Shown in pieces: positions 1 through 5,790 of a DNA stretch of 11,622 nt. A program made the position numbers and the translations under genes. The notes beneath the pieces were generated by a model. The model was not told where the DNA came from. It did no database searches and saw nothing but the letters and a program-made list of their open reading frames with translations. Every line of letters begins with the position of its first letter. The stretch's first letter is position 1. This stretch comes from Sporosarcina sp. (GTDB taxonomy: Bacteria > Bacillota > Bacilli > Bacillales_A > Planococcaceae): positions 1 through 11,622 of the forward strand of contig JARIDM010000269.1 of assembly GCA_029263945.1 (NCBI GenBank), given 5' to 3'.

Positions 1-544
1 ATTTTTTTAGCCAAATGCCGCAGCGAACATTGAAATAAACTTCTCTTTCTTTATTGCCTTTCCCAAGTACGATAACGGAATTGCTTATAAAGTTAATGTC
101 ACTCTTGTCTAATTTCATCACTTCACCAATGCGACAGCCAGTGGAGTAGAAAAATTCAAATAAAGCTTTTTCCATGGGAGAATGGCAAGCTTCTCGTAGA
201 TGTTCAATTTCATGTTTGGTTAGAAACTTTGGAATGCGTAGTCCTGTTTTCGGTTCTTTTAATTTACTTGTTGGGTTTTTCATGAGCAAGCCTTCTTCAT
301 GGGCCCATTTAAAAAAAGACTTGATAAACCGTATTCGGTGGCCTAAACTAGCAGGTTTTAAATGAGCTCCTTTTTCAATTAAATATTGTTTGAAATGATC
401 GTTTGTGAGTGTCGTAATCTTGCAGTCTCCTACATGACGCTGTAAAAGATTATATTGATAAGCGTACATCTTTAATGTGAGGGGAGAGTAACCTTCAATT
501 CTTTTATCAGATAGATATTTTGTCCAGGCTTCAGATAGATACAT
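1..544 (-). CDS. Tyrosine recombinase/integrase, N-terminal part (C-terminus beyond the window)
   Basis: Site-specific DNA recombinase of the phage integrase / XerC-XerD family, which cuts and rejoins DNA through a tyrosine nucleophile. The open frame runs without a stop from 544 to the left edge, giving 181 residues. Residues about 1-85 form the SAM-like core-binding domain, with SEAWTKYLSDKR near the start and RFIKSFFKWAHEEGLL at 72-87. The catalytic domain starts near 105. It shows the first catalytic arginine at R138 (STGCRIGEV) and the beta-hairpin lysine at K162 (LGKGNKEREV), 24 residues apart as in E. coli XerD. The later H-R-H-Y residues lie outside the window, so activity cannot be judged. 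The start is supported by AAAGGAG seven bases upstream. The gene lies downstream of, and on the same strand as, four small accessory genes. It could be a mobile-element integrase or a Xer-like enzyme; the family call is firm and the role is inferred. Confidence 0.9.
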   Translation of the reverse strand, partial: MYLSEAWTKYLSDKRIEGYSPLTLKMYAYQYNLLQRHVGDCKITTLTNDHFKQYLIEKGAHLKPASLGHRIRFIKSFFKWAHEEGLLMKNPTSKLKEPKTGLRIPKFLTKHEIEHLREACHSPMEKALFEFFYSTGCRIGEVMKLDKSDINFISNSVIVLGKGNKEREVYFNVRCGIWLKK

Positions 545-610
545 TTTTACAAGCTCCTTTTCTATTATGCAATGAATTTATTAGCAGTATGGGCTTTTAC
601 ATAATTCTTT

Positions 611-622
611 ATTCATCAATGA
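611..622. repeat. Left copy of a 12-bp inverted repeat bracketing the small-gene array
   Basis: ATTCATCAATGA here is the exact reverse complement of TCATTGATGAAT at 2685-2696. The pair encloses all four small genes and their hairpins. It lies just upstream of the recombinase gene. A 12-bp match can arise by chance in 2 kb of AT-rich DNA, so a functional role is only a suggestion. Confidence 0.35.
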
Positions 623-651
623 CCGAAATTAAGTTTTCAAGAACCCAAAAA

Positions 652-686
652 ACCCAATAATCTTCATAAATAGAAGTTTACTGGGT
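652..686 (-). terminator. Hairpin terminator, minus strand
   Basis: A 14-bp stem (652-665 with 673-686) with a 7-base loop. It has one mismatch, and one A.C position on the plus strand becomes a G.U pair on the minus-strand RNA. On the minus strand the stem is followed at once by six T. It would end transcription arriving from the small-gene array before it enters the recombinase gene. Confidence 0.65.
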
Positions 687-770
687 GTTGTAATGAGAAC
701 AATCATCAAAAACATAAAGTAATTTGATGGGGAATAGATGATATGTCTTGCTAGAAATATAGCTGGTTTC

Positions 771-953
771 AGGATTCTTCAAGAAAAGCGTTGATCTGTG
801 CTACAACCAACACGCGTTTAGGAAGGGAGGTGTTGAACCAGACTACTCGCTATGCTCACATGTCATTTCACCTGTCTAACTGGAGTCGCCGGTTTCCACT
901 CGAATCTACTAAATAACTTCAAGTAGACCTTGTGCTACAAACGCCCCCGATTA
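771..953 (-). repeat. Decayed Bacillales-type intergenic repeat, apparently sitting inside a degraded cassette hairpin
   Basis: This fills most of the gene-free stretch 545-980. Read on the minus strand, about 901 down to 789 resembles from memory a repeat common between genes in Bacillus and Sporosarcina. Landmarks are GAGTGGAAACCGGCGACTCC, GACAGGTGA, GAGCATAGCGAG and GTAGCACAGATCAACG. No reading frame is preserved. Two exact copies of TGTGCTACAA lie at 797-806 and 931-940, 134 bases apart. Outside them are pieces that look like the two halves of the array hairpin: CGCCCCCGATTA at 942-953, and ATTCTTCAAGAA within 773-784. An insertion into the hairpin that followed the 981-1268 gene would explain this. 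The repeat assignment is moderate and the insertion model is inference. Confidence 0.45.
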
Positions 954-980
954 ACGAAGATTAAAGTTTACATCCTTTTA

Positions 981-1268
981 CTAAAAAACAGTAGTAATCT
1001 TAATTTCTTTTCGTTTAATTAGATCCGCTAAAGTAATTCCATCTATTTTTACATAATCAATTATATATTGAGTAAGGCCATCAAAATATTCGCTCACCCT
1101 TTTTTGACCAACCCACACAGCTCTTCCTTCTAAAGAATGCGAAATGAAATATTCTTTCTTTTGATAAACAAATTCAATTTCCCTACCTTGTTCCAAGTAA
1201 AATAAAAAATGTTCATAACTAATACTTTCACCTGCTGGGACATCATCAAACCTTTTTTGTTTATCCAT
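981..1268 (-). CDS. Small hypothetical protein (95 aa), last gene of the array
   Basis: A soluble, charged protein with no signal peptide or membrane segment. It begins MDKQKRFDDVPAGESISYEH and then has a pattern of alternating strands (EIEFVYQKKEYFISHS, GRAVWVGQK), ending in a helix around GITLADLIKRKE. From memory this resembles small uncharacterised proteins common in Bacillus accessory regions, in which an EIEF.Y....Y.I segment is followed by a short C-terminal helix. I do not know their function. An upstream Met at 1313 is open, but it lies inside the hairpin at 1308-1335. The Met at 1268 has AAAGG about ten bases upstream and is preferred. Immunity, antitoxin or regulatory roles are all possible and none is shown. 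Confidence 0.75.
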   Translation of the reverse strand: MDKQKRFDDVPAGESISYEHFLFYLEQGREIEFVYQKKEYFISHSLEGRAVWVGQKRVSEYFDGLTQYIIDYVKIDGITLADLIKRKEIKITTVF

Positions 1269-1307
1269 ATCACAGCAACCTTTCTGAAAGACCCATTTAA
1301 TGAAAAA

Positions 1308-1335
1308 GGGCAAGATCCTTATTTAAGGATCGCAC
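1308..1335 (-). terminator. Array hairpin 1 (terminator-like, between the lipoprotein and the last small gene)
   Basis: GGGCAAGATCCTT (1308-1320) folds onto AAGGATCGCACTC (1325-1337) with small bulges. Five A on the plus strand (1303-1307) give a U tract on the minus-strand RNA. It matches hairpins 2 and 3 in plan, but its core is ATCCTT/AAGGAT where they have ATTCTT/AAGAAT, so a base pair has changed on both sides together. Confidence 0.7.
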
Positions 1336-1418
1336 TCGATTAATGGAAATACCAATTCGTGATGATATTTGATAAAAAATAGTAACTTTGATTGGTGTAT
1401 TTTCTGTTTAAAAGTCCA

Positions 1419-1802
1419 TCATTTATCAGTTGTTAATATTAACTTCTCTTTTTTTCCTTCCCACATTATTTCCACTTCAATTTCATCATCCTTTTGGATG
1501 ATTTCGCAGTTTCCACAAGTTACATCTTTAAATTTAAAAGCTCCAAATTTCAATGGTCTTTTTTCTCCGCTACTTCCTTGACCTAAATTGTTATATTTGA
1601 TTGTATAGTCTAACGTTTCTGGAGCTTTGTTATCTCCTATATACTTGATTTTCCCGGCAGTTTGTTGTTCAACTTCGTTTGTAACTACTGCTTCATAAGA
1701 AACATCCCAGTTATCTCCACTTCCTGAAAAACTACTTTTGTCCCCATCCACACAGCCACTCAATAAAAATACTAAAGTAACCAATAGTAAAATCTGTCTC
1801 AA
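1419..1802 (-). CDS. Putative small lipoprotein (127 aa)
   Basis: The N-terminus is a lipoprotein signal: MRQ, a hydrophobic stretch (ILLLVTLVFLL) and the lipobox L-S-G-C with the modified cysteine at C17. The mature protein should be anchored on the outer face of the cell membrane. The rest is predicted beta-rich and hydrophilic, with a CGNC motif (C96, C99) near the end of the domain and a final IMWEGKKEKLILTT strand. From memory it resembles uncharacterised Bacillus lipoproteins of similar length. Function is unknown. The start codon is TTG, supported by GGAGGG six bases upstream; no ATG fits. In the array it lies between hairpins 1 and 2. The CxxC pair could bind metal or form a disulfide. 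Confidence 0.85.
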   Translation of the reverse strand: MRQILLLVTLVFLLSGCVDGDKSSFSGSGDNWDVSYEAVVTNEVEQQTAGKIKYIGDNKAPETLDYTIKYNNLGQGSSGEKRPLKFGAFKFKDVTCGNCEIIQKDDEIEVEIMWEGKKEKLILTTDK

Positions 1803-1890
1803 TTTAATCCCTCCAACCCATTTTTAATATTCGGGCTATTGTTCATTCATAAGTCAGACGATATCTATTGGTAATGGTTTCAAAAATAAC

Positions 1891-1923
1891 GGAATTTTAT
1901 TGTAGTAAATGGCCCTGTAACTG
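1891..1923 (-). repeat. Shared leader block behind array hairpin 2
   Basis: On the minus strand, directly after hairpin 2, the sequence runs GTTACAGGGCCATTTACTAC and continues CAATAAAA. A similar block (GTTAACGGGCCAATTTGTTG, then CAATTAAGGAAC) lies at 2615-2649, upstream of the first array gene. The shared GTTA, GGGCCA, TTT and CAAT pieces in the same order suggest that hairpin plus leader is the repeated unit. Its purpose is unknown; a promoter or recombination role is possible. Confidence 0.45.
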
Positions 1924-1927
1924 AAAA

Positions 1928-1957
1928 GGGGCAAATTCTTCTTCAAGAATTTCCCCC
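1928..1957 (-). terminator. Array hairpin 2 (terminator-like, after the 66-aa membrane protein)
   Basis: The stem pairs GGGG plus AAATTCTT (1928-1940) with AAGAATTT plus CCCC (1945-1957), with one C.C mismatch and the loop CTTC. On the minus strand it ends in a short U tract (TTTTC). It starts three bases after the stop of the 1960-2160 gene, as expected for an intrinsic terminator. About 40 bases, including the flanking CTGTAACTGAAAAGGG, are nearly the same at hairpin 3. Confidence 0.75.
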
Positions 1958-1959
1958 GT

Positions 1960-2160
1960 TTAATTAAAGCCTACTGCTAGCCATGCAATGCTCCACATAA
2001 TAATAGTAAACGATATGATAAGCCAAACTGTATTGGCCGTAGTTTTTTCTTCGTGTTTTACCTTTTTCAATATCGAAACCAAATTCAAACAAAATATAAT
2101 GCACCAGATAGGCATGAAAAGCCATCCCATGTAGAAAAAGATAAATTGCAAGATCTCCAT
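1960..2160 (-). CDS. Small two-helix membrane protein (66 aa), function unknown
   Basis: Two hydrophobic helices (about residues 4-31 and 43-63) are joined by a short basic/acidic loop (KKVKHEEKTT), so both ends probably lie on the same side of the cytoplasmic membrane. The first helix is rich in aromatic residues and contains two cysteines (C20, C24). The start is well supported by AAAGGAG seven bases upstream of ATG. I recognise no family. Small membrane proteins of this shape in accessory arrays include immunity proteins, holin-like proteins and toxins, but nothing here decides between them. It lies between hairpins 2 and 3, so it is probably its own transcript or a read-through unit. Confidence 0.75.
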   Translation of the reverse strand: MEILQFIFFYMGWLFMPIWCIIFCLNLVSILKKVKHEEKTTANTVWLIISFTIIMWSIAWLAVGFN

Positions 2161-2207
2161 ATTTTCACTCCTTTGTATACTGTATATAAGGGTTCTGTAA
2201 CTGAAAA

Positions 2208-2238
2208 GGGTGCAAATTCTTATTCAAGAATCGCCCCC
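2208..2238 (-). terminator. Array hairpin 3 (terminator-like, after the 94-aa membrane protein)
   Basis: ATTCTT (2216-2221) pairs with AAGAAT (2226-2231) around a four-base loop, extended by GGG with CCC through a bulge. The minus-strand product has a short U tract from GAAAA at 2203-2207. It lies 31 bases after the stop of the 2269-2553 gene. The segment 2195-2231 is nearly identical to 1915-1950 (hairpin 2), including CTGTAACTGAAAAGGG. Confidence 0.7.
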
Positions 2239-2268
2239 GATAGATGCAAACAAAAATCAACGCAATAG

Positions 2269-2553
2269 TTACTTCTTGTTTTTTAATTCTAAGAGTATAG
2301 GAGATATATTTAATAATATCGATATAATCGTCAAAACCCATAAAGCTATTTCCATCGTAGGTACTACGTCTAATAATGCAGACCAATCCTCCACCTCTAC
2401 CCAATCGGACACCATACTGTACCCTGCAACAAGTGTTAGTGCTGTAAATGATATTCCCATTGCCATCGCCAATTTATAATCTTTTCCAGTTCCATACATA
2501 TAAAGATTTATACAAGTTGCTATTATTGCGATAAGACTGAATATTACCCACAT
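2269..2553 (-). CDS. Small membrane protein (94 aa), first gene of the array
   Basis: Probably three membrane helices: residues about 2-19 (WVIFSLIAIIATCINLYMY), 27-44 (LAMAMGISFTALTLVAGY) and 64-85 (TMEIALWVLTIISILLNISP). Between the last two is an acidic loop (SDWVEVEDWSALLDVV), and the protein ends in a basic tail. From memory, very similar proteins are scattered through Bacillus genomes without a known function. A longer frame begins at 2601, but the Met at 2553 has GGAGAG at a good distance. The extra N-terminal part would run through two inverted repeats, so 2553 is preferred. The acidic tryptophan-rich loop is the most distinctive part. Confidence 0.8.
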   Translation of the reverse strand: MWVIFSLIAIIATCINLYMYGTGKDYKLAMAMGISFTALTLVAGYSMVSDWVEVEDWSALLDVVPTMEIALWVLTIISILLNISPILLELKNKK

Positions 2554-2565
2554 AATTTTCTCTCC

Positions 2566-2595
2566 ATTCACACTGTGAATTCTTGTGAAACAAGA
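2566..2595 (-). promoter_or_regulatory. Two adjoining inverted repeats upstream of the first array gene
   Basis: ATTCACA-C-TGTGAAT (2566-2580) is a perfect 7-bp inverted repeat. It is followed without a gap by TCTTGT-GAA-ACAAGA (2581-2595), a perfect 6-bp one. Both lie within 45 bases upstream of the 2553 start. They could be an operator or leader RNA hairpins covering the approach to the ribosome site. No protein can be named. Confidence 0.4.
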
Positions 2596-2614
2596 CGGCA
2601 AGAGATAGTAAATA

Positions 2615-2676
2615 GTTCCTTAATTGCAACAAATTGGCCCGTTAACGGCATAAGCTATATAAGTTTTTTCTTAAGA
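2615..2676 (-). repeat. Degraded array hairpin and leader block at the upstream end of the array
   Basis: On the minus strand, a weak hairpin region with TTCTTAAGAA (GCTAT near 2678, ATAGC near 2654) precedes the leader block at 2615-2649. That block matches the one at 1891-1923. This is the same order as in the internal spacers and marks the upstream boundary of the repeated layout. The hairpin itself has lost the GGG/CCC cap, and the block contains no gene. Confidence 0.35.
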
Positions 2677-2684
2677 ATAGCATA

Positions 2685-2696
2685 TCATTGATGAAT
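2685..2696. repeat. Right copy of the 12-bp inverted repeat bracketing the array
   Basis: TCATTGATGAAT is the exact reverse complement of 611-622. It lies between the degraded hairpin at the upstream end of the array and the pepF terminator. That is where the accessory segment seems to meet the ordinary chromosome. Chance is not excluded. Confidence 0.35.
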
Positions 2697-2782
2697 CATT
2701 TAATCATCTAAAAAGTTAAAAATTCTGTAAATATTAAAAATAGATAGAGACGGAGGCAAAAGATCATTTGAACTTCATTCAA

Positions 2783-2822
2783 AAACTGGGACGCAAATCA
2801 TATACGATTTGCATCCCAGTTT
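2783..2822 (-). terminator. Strong terminator after pepF
   Basis: An 18-base arm (2783-2800) faces another (2805-2822) around TATA. The stem has about 17 pairs capped by CTGGGA/TCCCAG, with a single mismatch on the plus strand that becomes G.U on the minus strand. On the minus strand it ends in a run of T. It begins 12 bases after the pepF stop. Confidence 0.85.
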
Positions 2823-2834
2823 CTTTCAAAGCGA

Positions 2835-4658
2835 TTATTTCTCCGCCGCTTCAATCTCTTCAGTTAATGATACAAGCTCATCGATGAGTTCACCGATATA
2901 CGCAATTGTATCGCGAAGTGGTTTGTCGGTTGTGATGTCAACACCCGCCATTTTTGAAAGTTCAGCAGGGGACTTGGTGCCGCCCGCTTTGAGTACTTCT
3001 AACCACTCATCGACAGCTGGTTGACCTTCTTCGAGCACACGTTTTGATACTTGAGTGGAAATCGTTAGACCAGCACTATATGTGTATGGGTATAAGCCCA
3101 TATAATAGTGTGGTTGACGCATCCATGTAAGTTCAGCGCCTTCATTAATTTCTACGTCGTCACCCCAGAAATCTTCAAGGACACCACGTTTAAGTTCATT
3201 TAACACAGTGGCGTTTACATTTCCACCTGCATCAACACGTTCATAAACTTTACGTTGGTAGGCAGCTTCGAGTAAGTGCGTGACAAAGTTGTGGTAATAC
3301 GTACGTGAAACAATTGAAGAAATCACCCAACGTTTAAATTTCGGGTCATCGGAATTCTTCAGTAAATGATTGGCAACGAGCATTTCATTCATCGTTGACG
3401 GTGCTTCGATAAAGTATGTTGAAGGACGTGCGTTGAAGACGTTCTGTGCGCGGTTTGCATTATAGAAATGTCCCGCATGTCCTAGTTCATGTGCAAGTAC
3501 AAACACGTCTTCCATGCTCCCAGTCCATGAGATTAAAATATATGGGTGATAGCCGTGTGGGCTTGAACAAAATGCACCAGTTGATTTTCCTTTATTTTGC
3601 GCAAAGTCCGTCCAACGCTCTTCGTATGAACGATTGACCATATGAATATAATCATCGCCCATAATTGAAAGTGCATCATCAATGTATTTCTTGGATTCTT
3701 CAATTGTAATTTTCGGTTCATAAGATGGGTCAATCGGGATTTTCAAATCAGCAAAAGTCATCTTATCTAGCCCGTGAATTTTTTGAAGTAGCTTCGCATA
3801 TTTGCGCATATGCGGTGCAAGTTCTTCAGTGATTAAATCAATTTGTCGATCATGCATTGATTTATCGACTTCTTGATTAAACAATAGGTAGTCAAAAATG
3901 TTCTCATAACCACGAATATCTGACGTCGTTTTTTCAGTTTGTAAATGCATATCATACGTTTTAGCCGTTGTATGTTGATAGTCTTTTAATTTAGCAGAGA
4001 ATGCTTCAAATGCTGCGCGTCGCTTATCTGTATCAGGTTCAGACTCCCAATCACCTTCAAAAGAAACATAGCTTAGTGGGTACTTTTTGCCGTTTACGTC
4101 AAAATCATCAAACGCCATATCGACCATTTTTGTTGTGTTGTATAAGTCATATGGGCCTTCGAATGTTGAAGAAAATGCTGCTAACATTTTTTCAACTTCA
4201 GGATGTAACTGGTACTCTTTTTGAAGAATTAATTTCTCTAAATAGTTCTTGAAATCGGCGGAACTGTTCATCGCGTCTTCTAAAACGTCAACAGGAAGTG
4301 CTGAAAGTTCACTATCGACAAACGATAATTTACTACTAATTTTAGCTGAAATTGAACTGTATTTACTTGCGCGCATTTGTGCTTCGTCGTTTGTTTGGTC
4401 TGTACTATAAGCCAAGCTCGTGTATGTGCCGACAGGGACTAACTTTGCATAGATCGCTTCATACCCTTTGAGTGCCTCAATTGCAGTAGCAGCATCAGTA
4501 ATCTTCTCTTTGAATTTAACTTCAAAAGCATTGACCATTTGTTCTAATTCGAGAACGGCAGTATTATAATCAGCTTCTGTTTTAAATAAATCTTCTAAAT
4601 TCCATGTTTCTTCGATATTAACTTCTGAACGTAGTGGCATACTCTTAACCAAATCCAT
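2835..4658 (-). CDS. pepF: Oligoendopeptidase F, M3-family zinc metallopeptidase
   Basis: A cytosolic zinc peptidase that cuts short peptides, for peptide turnover and nutrient use. Its 607 residues are the normal PepF length. It opens with the typical RSEVNIEETWNLEDLF (10-25). The N-terminal helical domain runs to about residue 200. The catalytic domain carries HELGH at 390-394 (zinc ligands H390 and H394, catalytic E391) and the third ligand E418 in EAPST, 24 residues later. The conserved HYYMGLYPYTYSAG segment lies at 517-530. All key residues are intact. The ATG at 4658 has AAAGGGAG only two bases upstream, which is tight. The TTG two codons later (4652) would have better spacing, and Met7 is also possible, so the exact start is uncertain by a few codons. 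It has its own promoter and terminator and is probably monocistronic. Confidence 0.95.
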   Translation of the reverse strand: MDLVKSMPLRSEVNIEETWNLEDLFKTEADYNTAVLELEQMVNAFEVKFKEKITDAATAIEALKGYEAIYAKLVPVGTYTSLAYSTDQTNDEAQMRASKYSSISAKISSKLSFVDSELSALPVDVLEDAMNSSADFKNYLEKLILQKEYQLHPEVEKMLAAFSSTFEGPYDLYNTTKMVDMAFDDFDVNGKKYPLSYVSFEGDWESEPDTDKRRAAFEAFSAKLKDYQHTTAKTYDMHLQTEKTTSDIRGYENIFDYLLFNQEVDKSMHDRQIDLITEELAPHMRKYAKLLQKIHGLDKMTFADLKIPIDPSYEPKITIEESKKYIDDALSIMGDDYIHMVNRSYEERWTDFAQNKGKSTGAFCSSPHGYHPYILISWTGSMEDVFVLAHELGHAGHFYNANRAQNVFNARPSTYFIEAPSTMNEMLVANHLLKNSDDPKFKRWVISSIVSRTYYHNFVTHLLEAAYQRKVYERVDAGGNVNATVLNELKRGVLEDFWGDDVEINEGAELTWMRQPHYYMGLYPYTYSAGLTISTQVSKRVLEEGQPAVDEWLEVLKAGGTKSPAELSKMAGVDITTDKPLRDTIAYIGELIDELVSLTEEIEAAEK

Positions 4659-4712
4659 CTCTCCCTTTATGTATCTAAATCACATTATATTACGGTTGTC
4701 GAACTAATTAGT

Positions 4713-4741
4713 AGTATATAGCAGAATAAACTTAAAGTAAA
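4713..4741 (-). promoter_or_regulatory. Probable SigA-type promoter of pepF
   Basis: On the minus strand, TTTACT (4736-4741) and TATACT (4713-4718) are separated by 17 bases. They match the -35 and -10 consensus at 4 and 5 of 6 positions. The -10 box lies about 55 bases upstream of the pepF start codon. Confidence 0.55.
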
Positions 4742-4803
4742 AGAAATCACTTAACTGATAACATTCAGATAATTAAAGTGGGTGGCTTCAAACTATAATA
4801 CCT

Positions 4804-5109
4804 TTACGTCCGTGGTTTTTTAAGTCGCTGTATTTCTTCTGACAGGACAAAAGCGAGCTCAAAGTTTTCGAATAATTGAAGGATGTCCATCATAGTTTCA
4901 TGGGTAATTTCCATAGGTTCTTCATTTTCGTGATCCTGAATGGCTTGCTGTAATGAAAAGTTTTTACCTTGGTCGGGGTAGGCACGTGCATATAATTCAG
5001 TAGGGTTAAGGTCATGATTCAAGCACCATTGAATGAATAAGTGAATCATTACTTTTTCATCTTCTTGATATTTTTGTATGACTTGTTCTTCTATATTTTC
5101 AGGCTCCAT
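4804..5109 (-). CDS. Conserved-looking hypothetical protein (101 aa)
   Basis: A soluble, acidic, mostly helical protein with no signal or membrane segment. Visible elements are an N-terminal helix (EEQVIQKYQEDEKVMIHLFI), a WCLNHDLNPTELYARAYPDQ segment (28-47) and a C-terminal helix (LQLFENFELAFVLSEEIQRL). I do not recognise a named domain; it reads like an uncharacterised protein of Planococcaceae. The start is supported by AAAGGAG eight bases upstream. It is separated from the 5187-5630 gene by a terminator and lies upstream of pepF on the same strand. No clear terminator follows it, so transcription may continue into pepF. Confidence 0.85.
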   Translation of the reverse strand: MEPENIEEQVIQKYQEDEKVMIHLFIQWCLNHDLNPTELYARAYPDQGKNFSLQQAIQDHENEEPMEITHETMMDILQLFENFELAFVLSEEIQRLKKPRT

Positions 5110-5149
5110 GATTCAAACTCCTTTGTTGTTCTCATTTCCAGTATAACTG

Positions 5150-5175
5150 AAAAAGAGCAAGTACGAAACTTGCCC
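5150..5175 (-). terminator. Terminator between the 147-aa and 101-aa genes
   Basis: An 8-bp stem (5155-5162 with 5168-5175) has one G.U pair in the RNA and a five-base loop. On the minus strand it is followed by five T. It begins 12 bases after the stop of the 5187-5630 gene. Confidence 0.8.
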
Positions 5176-5186
5176 TAATCAGGTTA

Positions 5187-5630
5187 TTACAATTGATTGT
5201 GAAGGAAAAACTGAACGAGCCATTCAATATCTAGCGGTTCATCAACAACTTGATAATACAATAAATCGTTTTGTATAATTAACTCTTCATGAATCATGAT
5301 GCTAATAAGTTTACCTTCAGCATCTTTTAAGCTAATGCTAAAATCGTTGATATCATCATCAGGGTTAATCTCTTCTGCCGATAGTTTACGGACTTGAACA
5401 TTTTCTAGAAAGGTTAAGAGGGCTTCAATTTCATGCGCTTCATCCACAATCCAAGTTTCTTCTCCTTTACCAGAAGGAGAGGGCCTTGAAAAAACGATTG
5501 AATTAAACGGTTCGTGCATAGCATTTAAAAGCGCTGCAAATGCTTTTTTCTCGTTATCTTGAATGGATTGAATCATAGCATACGTACCAGCAACCATTAG
5601 GATGATTAAAAGGAATGCCCTGATCTTCAT
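5187..5630 (-). CDS. Hypothetical membrane-anchored or secreted protein (147 aa)
   Basis: It opens with a basic MKIR and one hydrophobic segment (residues about 4-20, AFLLIILMVAGTYAM). There is no lipobox, so it is an uncleaved anchor or a signal peptide, with the rest outside the cell. The outer part (about 120 residues) alternates strands and helices: NSIVFSRPS, a helix HEIEALLTFLENV, an acidic NPDDDIND turn, then strands ISLKDAEGKLISIMI and LLYYQVVDE. This order resembles small extracytoplasmic Bacillus proteins of unknown role, but I cannot name a family. AGGAGG lies eight bases upstream of ATG. It is divergent from the thioesterase gene and is followed by its own terminator. Confidence 0.85.
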   Translation of the reverse strand: MKIRAFLLIILMVAGTYAMIQSIQDNEKKAFAALLNAMHEPFNSIVFSRPSPSGKGEETWIVDEAHEIEALLTFLENVQVRKLSAEEINPDDDINDFSISLKDAEGKLISIMIHEELIIQNDLLYYQVVDEPLDIEWLVQFFLHNQL

Positions 5631-5742
5631 CTTTTATGCCTCCTGAATCTTCTTTTTATAGTATACGCAACAACGCATTGAATTACTTATGCTTCTGACT
5701 AATCCTATTGAACTTCTTTTACAGTGCGAAATGTAGTCTGAA

Positions 5743-5751
5743 TGTTATAAT
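5743..5751 (+). promoter_or_regulatory. Extended -10 promoter of the thioesterase unit
   Basis: TGTTATAAT combines the TGn extension with a perfect TATAAT (5746-5751). There is no good -35 box at 17 bases, which an extended -10 can tolerate. It lies about 40 bases upstream of the start at 5791, in the divergent gap 5631-5790. Confidence 0.6.
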
Positions 5752-5790
5752 GATTATGAGACCGTTATTAATTGAATGGGGGTACGGGGA

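Noticed and set aside
700..960. A transposase remnant or insertion sequence
   Set aside because: No frame on either strand gives transposase motifs, and no terminal inverted repeats are seen; an intergenic repeat fits better.
981..1313. A longer start at 1313 for the small array protein
   Set aside because: That Met lies inside the terminator hairpin, and its extra residues read through the U tract; the Met at 1268 has a ribosome site.
1303..2240. The repeated hairpins as a CRISPR array
   Set aside because: Only three clear copies, spaced about 280 to 620 bases apart with genes between them, and no cas genes.
2053..2479. Plus-strand frames of 71 and 89 codons, and a minus-strand 79-codon frame at 2165-2404
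   Set aside because: They overlap well-supported minus-strand genes in other frames and lack ribosome sites or recognisable protein features.
3446..4252. Frames of 63 to 83 codons inside pepF
   Set aside because: Shadows of the pepF coding sequence in other frames, with compositions unlike real proteins.
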